From contig CAZUCY010000088.1 of the NCBI GenBank assembly GCA_964618785.1, positions 1-15,870 of the forward strand: DNA of 15,870 nt, given 5' to 3'. Shown in pieces: positions 15,388 through 15,870 of the stretch (position 1 is the stretch's first letter; each line of letters starts with the position of its first letter). This DNA is from FEN-1297 sp964618785 (GTDB lineage Bacteria; Bacteroidota; Ignavibacteria; Ignavibacteriales; Ignavibacteriaceae). A program made the translations under genes and the position numbers. Under the pieces are notes generated by a model. That model was not told the origin of the DNA, did no database searches, and saw nothing but the letters and a program-made list of their open reading frames with translations.

Positions 15388-15653
15388 TTCAATACTGTTG
15401 TAAACATAGTCAGCATTTTGACGGTAAATGCCATAACTTTATCAATAATCCAGGGAAACATAAAAACAAGAGTAACAGCAGTAGCAAGTATTTTAGGAAC
15501 AAACGTTAAGGTATGCTCCTGTATAGAAGTCGCAGCCTGAAAGATTGAGATTGATATACCTACCACAAGCGAAACACTAAGAATAGGGAGAAGAATAATA
15601 AATGTTGTATAAAAAACTTCTTTCAGAATTTCTATAACGATTTCTTCAGTCAT
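15384..15653 (-). CDS. fliQ: Flagellar export gate protein FliQ
   Basis: An 89-residue protein with two membrane helices and the expected FliQ size. The polar first part (TEEIVIEILKEVF) leads into helix one (TFIILLPILSVSLVVGISI), then the conserved IFQAATSIQEHTLTFVPKI loop, and helix two (TAVTLVFMFPWIIDKVMAF). It packs around the FliP/FliR core of the export channel. AAGGAG lies ten bases before the ATG, inside the end of fliP. The ATG directly follows the fliP stop with no gap, and its own stop is TGA within ATGA of fliR. Confidence 0.97.
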   Translation of the reverse strand: MTEEIVIEILKEVFYTTFIILLPILSVSLVVGISISIFQAATSIQEHTLTFVPKILATAVTLVFMFPWIIDKVMAFTVKMLTMFTTVLK

Positions 15654-15870
15654 TTATGAAAAGCTCCTTACAACTGAGGCAATTATTAAATGCCAGCCAT
15701 CTATTAAAATGAATAATAATATCTTAAAAGGCAATGAAATCATTGCGGGCGGAAGCATCATCATACCCATAGACATTAAAATGCTGGCTACAATTAAATC
15801 TATCATTAAAAATGGAATGAAAAGGAAAAATCCTATTATAAAACCGGCCCTTAGTTCACTTATTACAAAA
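15654..15870 (-). CDS. fliP: Flagellar export gate protein FliP (C-terminal 71 residues)
   Basis: Only the end of the gene is inside the window; the start lies beyond the right edge. The frame from 15869 translates to 71 residues that match the FliP C-terminus closely: FVISELRAGF, IGFFLFIPFLMIDLVVASIL, MSMGMMMLPPAMISLPFKI, and LFILIDGWHLIIASVVRSF, then TAA at 15654-15656. FliP is the main channel-forming subunit of the export gate; the Met-rich MSMGMMML segment is the known gasket region of the pore. The stop is directly followed by the fliQ ATG. Confidence 0.97.
   Translation of the reverse strand, partial: FVISELRAGFIIGFFLFIPFLMIDLIVASILMSMGMMMLPPAMISLPFKILLFILIDGWHLIIASVVRSFS

Noticed and set aside
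1..15870. Rho-independent terminators, insertion sequences, tRNA or CRISPR arrays
   Set aside because: Gaps are too short for such elements; I saw no GC-rich hairpin followed by a T-run, no regularly spaced repeats and no transposase-like frame.

Overview
The window is one continuous minus-strand flagellar gene cluster. Every supportable gene reads right to left, and the genes mostly overlap or sit a few bases apart, so they look like a single long transcription unit that enters at the right edge inside fliP and leaves at the left edge inside flgJ. The DNA is AT-rich, about one third G+C by eye. FlgA, FlgH and FlgI (P and L rings) show a Gram-negative envelope. The AT-rich, partly Shine-Dalgarno-poor starts and the protein flavour suggest a flagellated member of the Ignavibacteria/Chlorobi side of the Bacteroidota, but this is inference only; no rRNA or other marker gene is present.

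Layout in transcription order (right to left): the type III export gate genes fliP (C-terminal part), fliQ, fliR, flhB and flhA; the SRP-type GTPase flhF and its MinD-like partner flhG, which in other bacteria set flagellar position and number; a small two-helix membrane protein; the flagellar sigma factor fliA; two tandem HDOD-domain genes, the first interrupted by an in-frame TGA; a histidine-kinase-like protein that has lost its phospho-acceptor histidine and ATP-site residues; an unrecognised single-pass membrane protein with a signal peptide; then the rod and ring genes flgF, flgG, flgA, flgH, flgI and a FlgJ-type rod-binding protein fused to a lytic transglycosylase domain. No promoter is convincing; the only spacers above 50 bp are 66 bp before the small membrane gene and 79 bp before flgF. 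No stretch above 300 bp lacks a gene, and I found no tRNA, rRNA, mobile element or CRISPR array.

The export-gate proteins form the channel that secretes rod and hook subunits. FlgF, FlgG and FlgJ are exported through it; FlgA, FlgH and FlgI reach the periplasm by Sec. FlhF/FlhG probably decide where the motor is built, and FliA should switch on late genes outside the window. The most unusual part is the module between fliA and flgF: tandem HDOD proteins, a degenerate kinase-like protein and an unknown membrane protein, all translationally coupled to the sigma factor gene. Together with a FliA that seems to lack domain sigma-3 and an FlgH without a lipobox, it suggests a departure from the textbook flagellar control circuit and outer ring.
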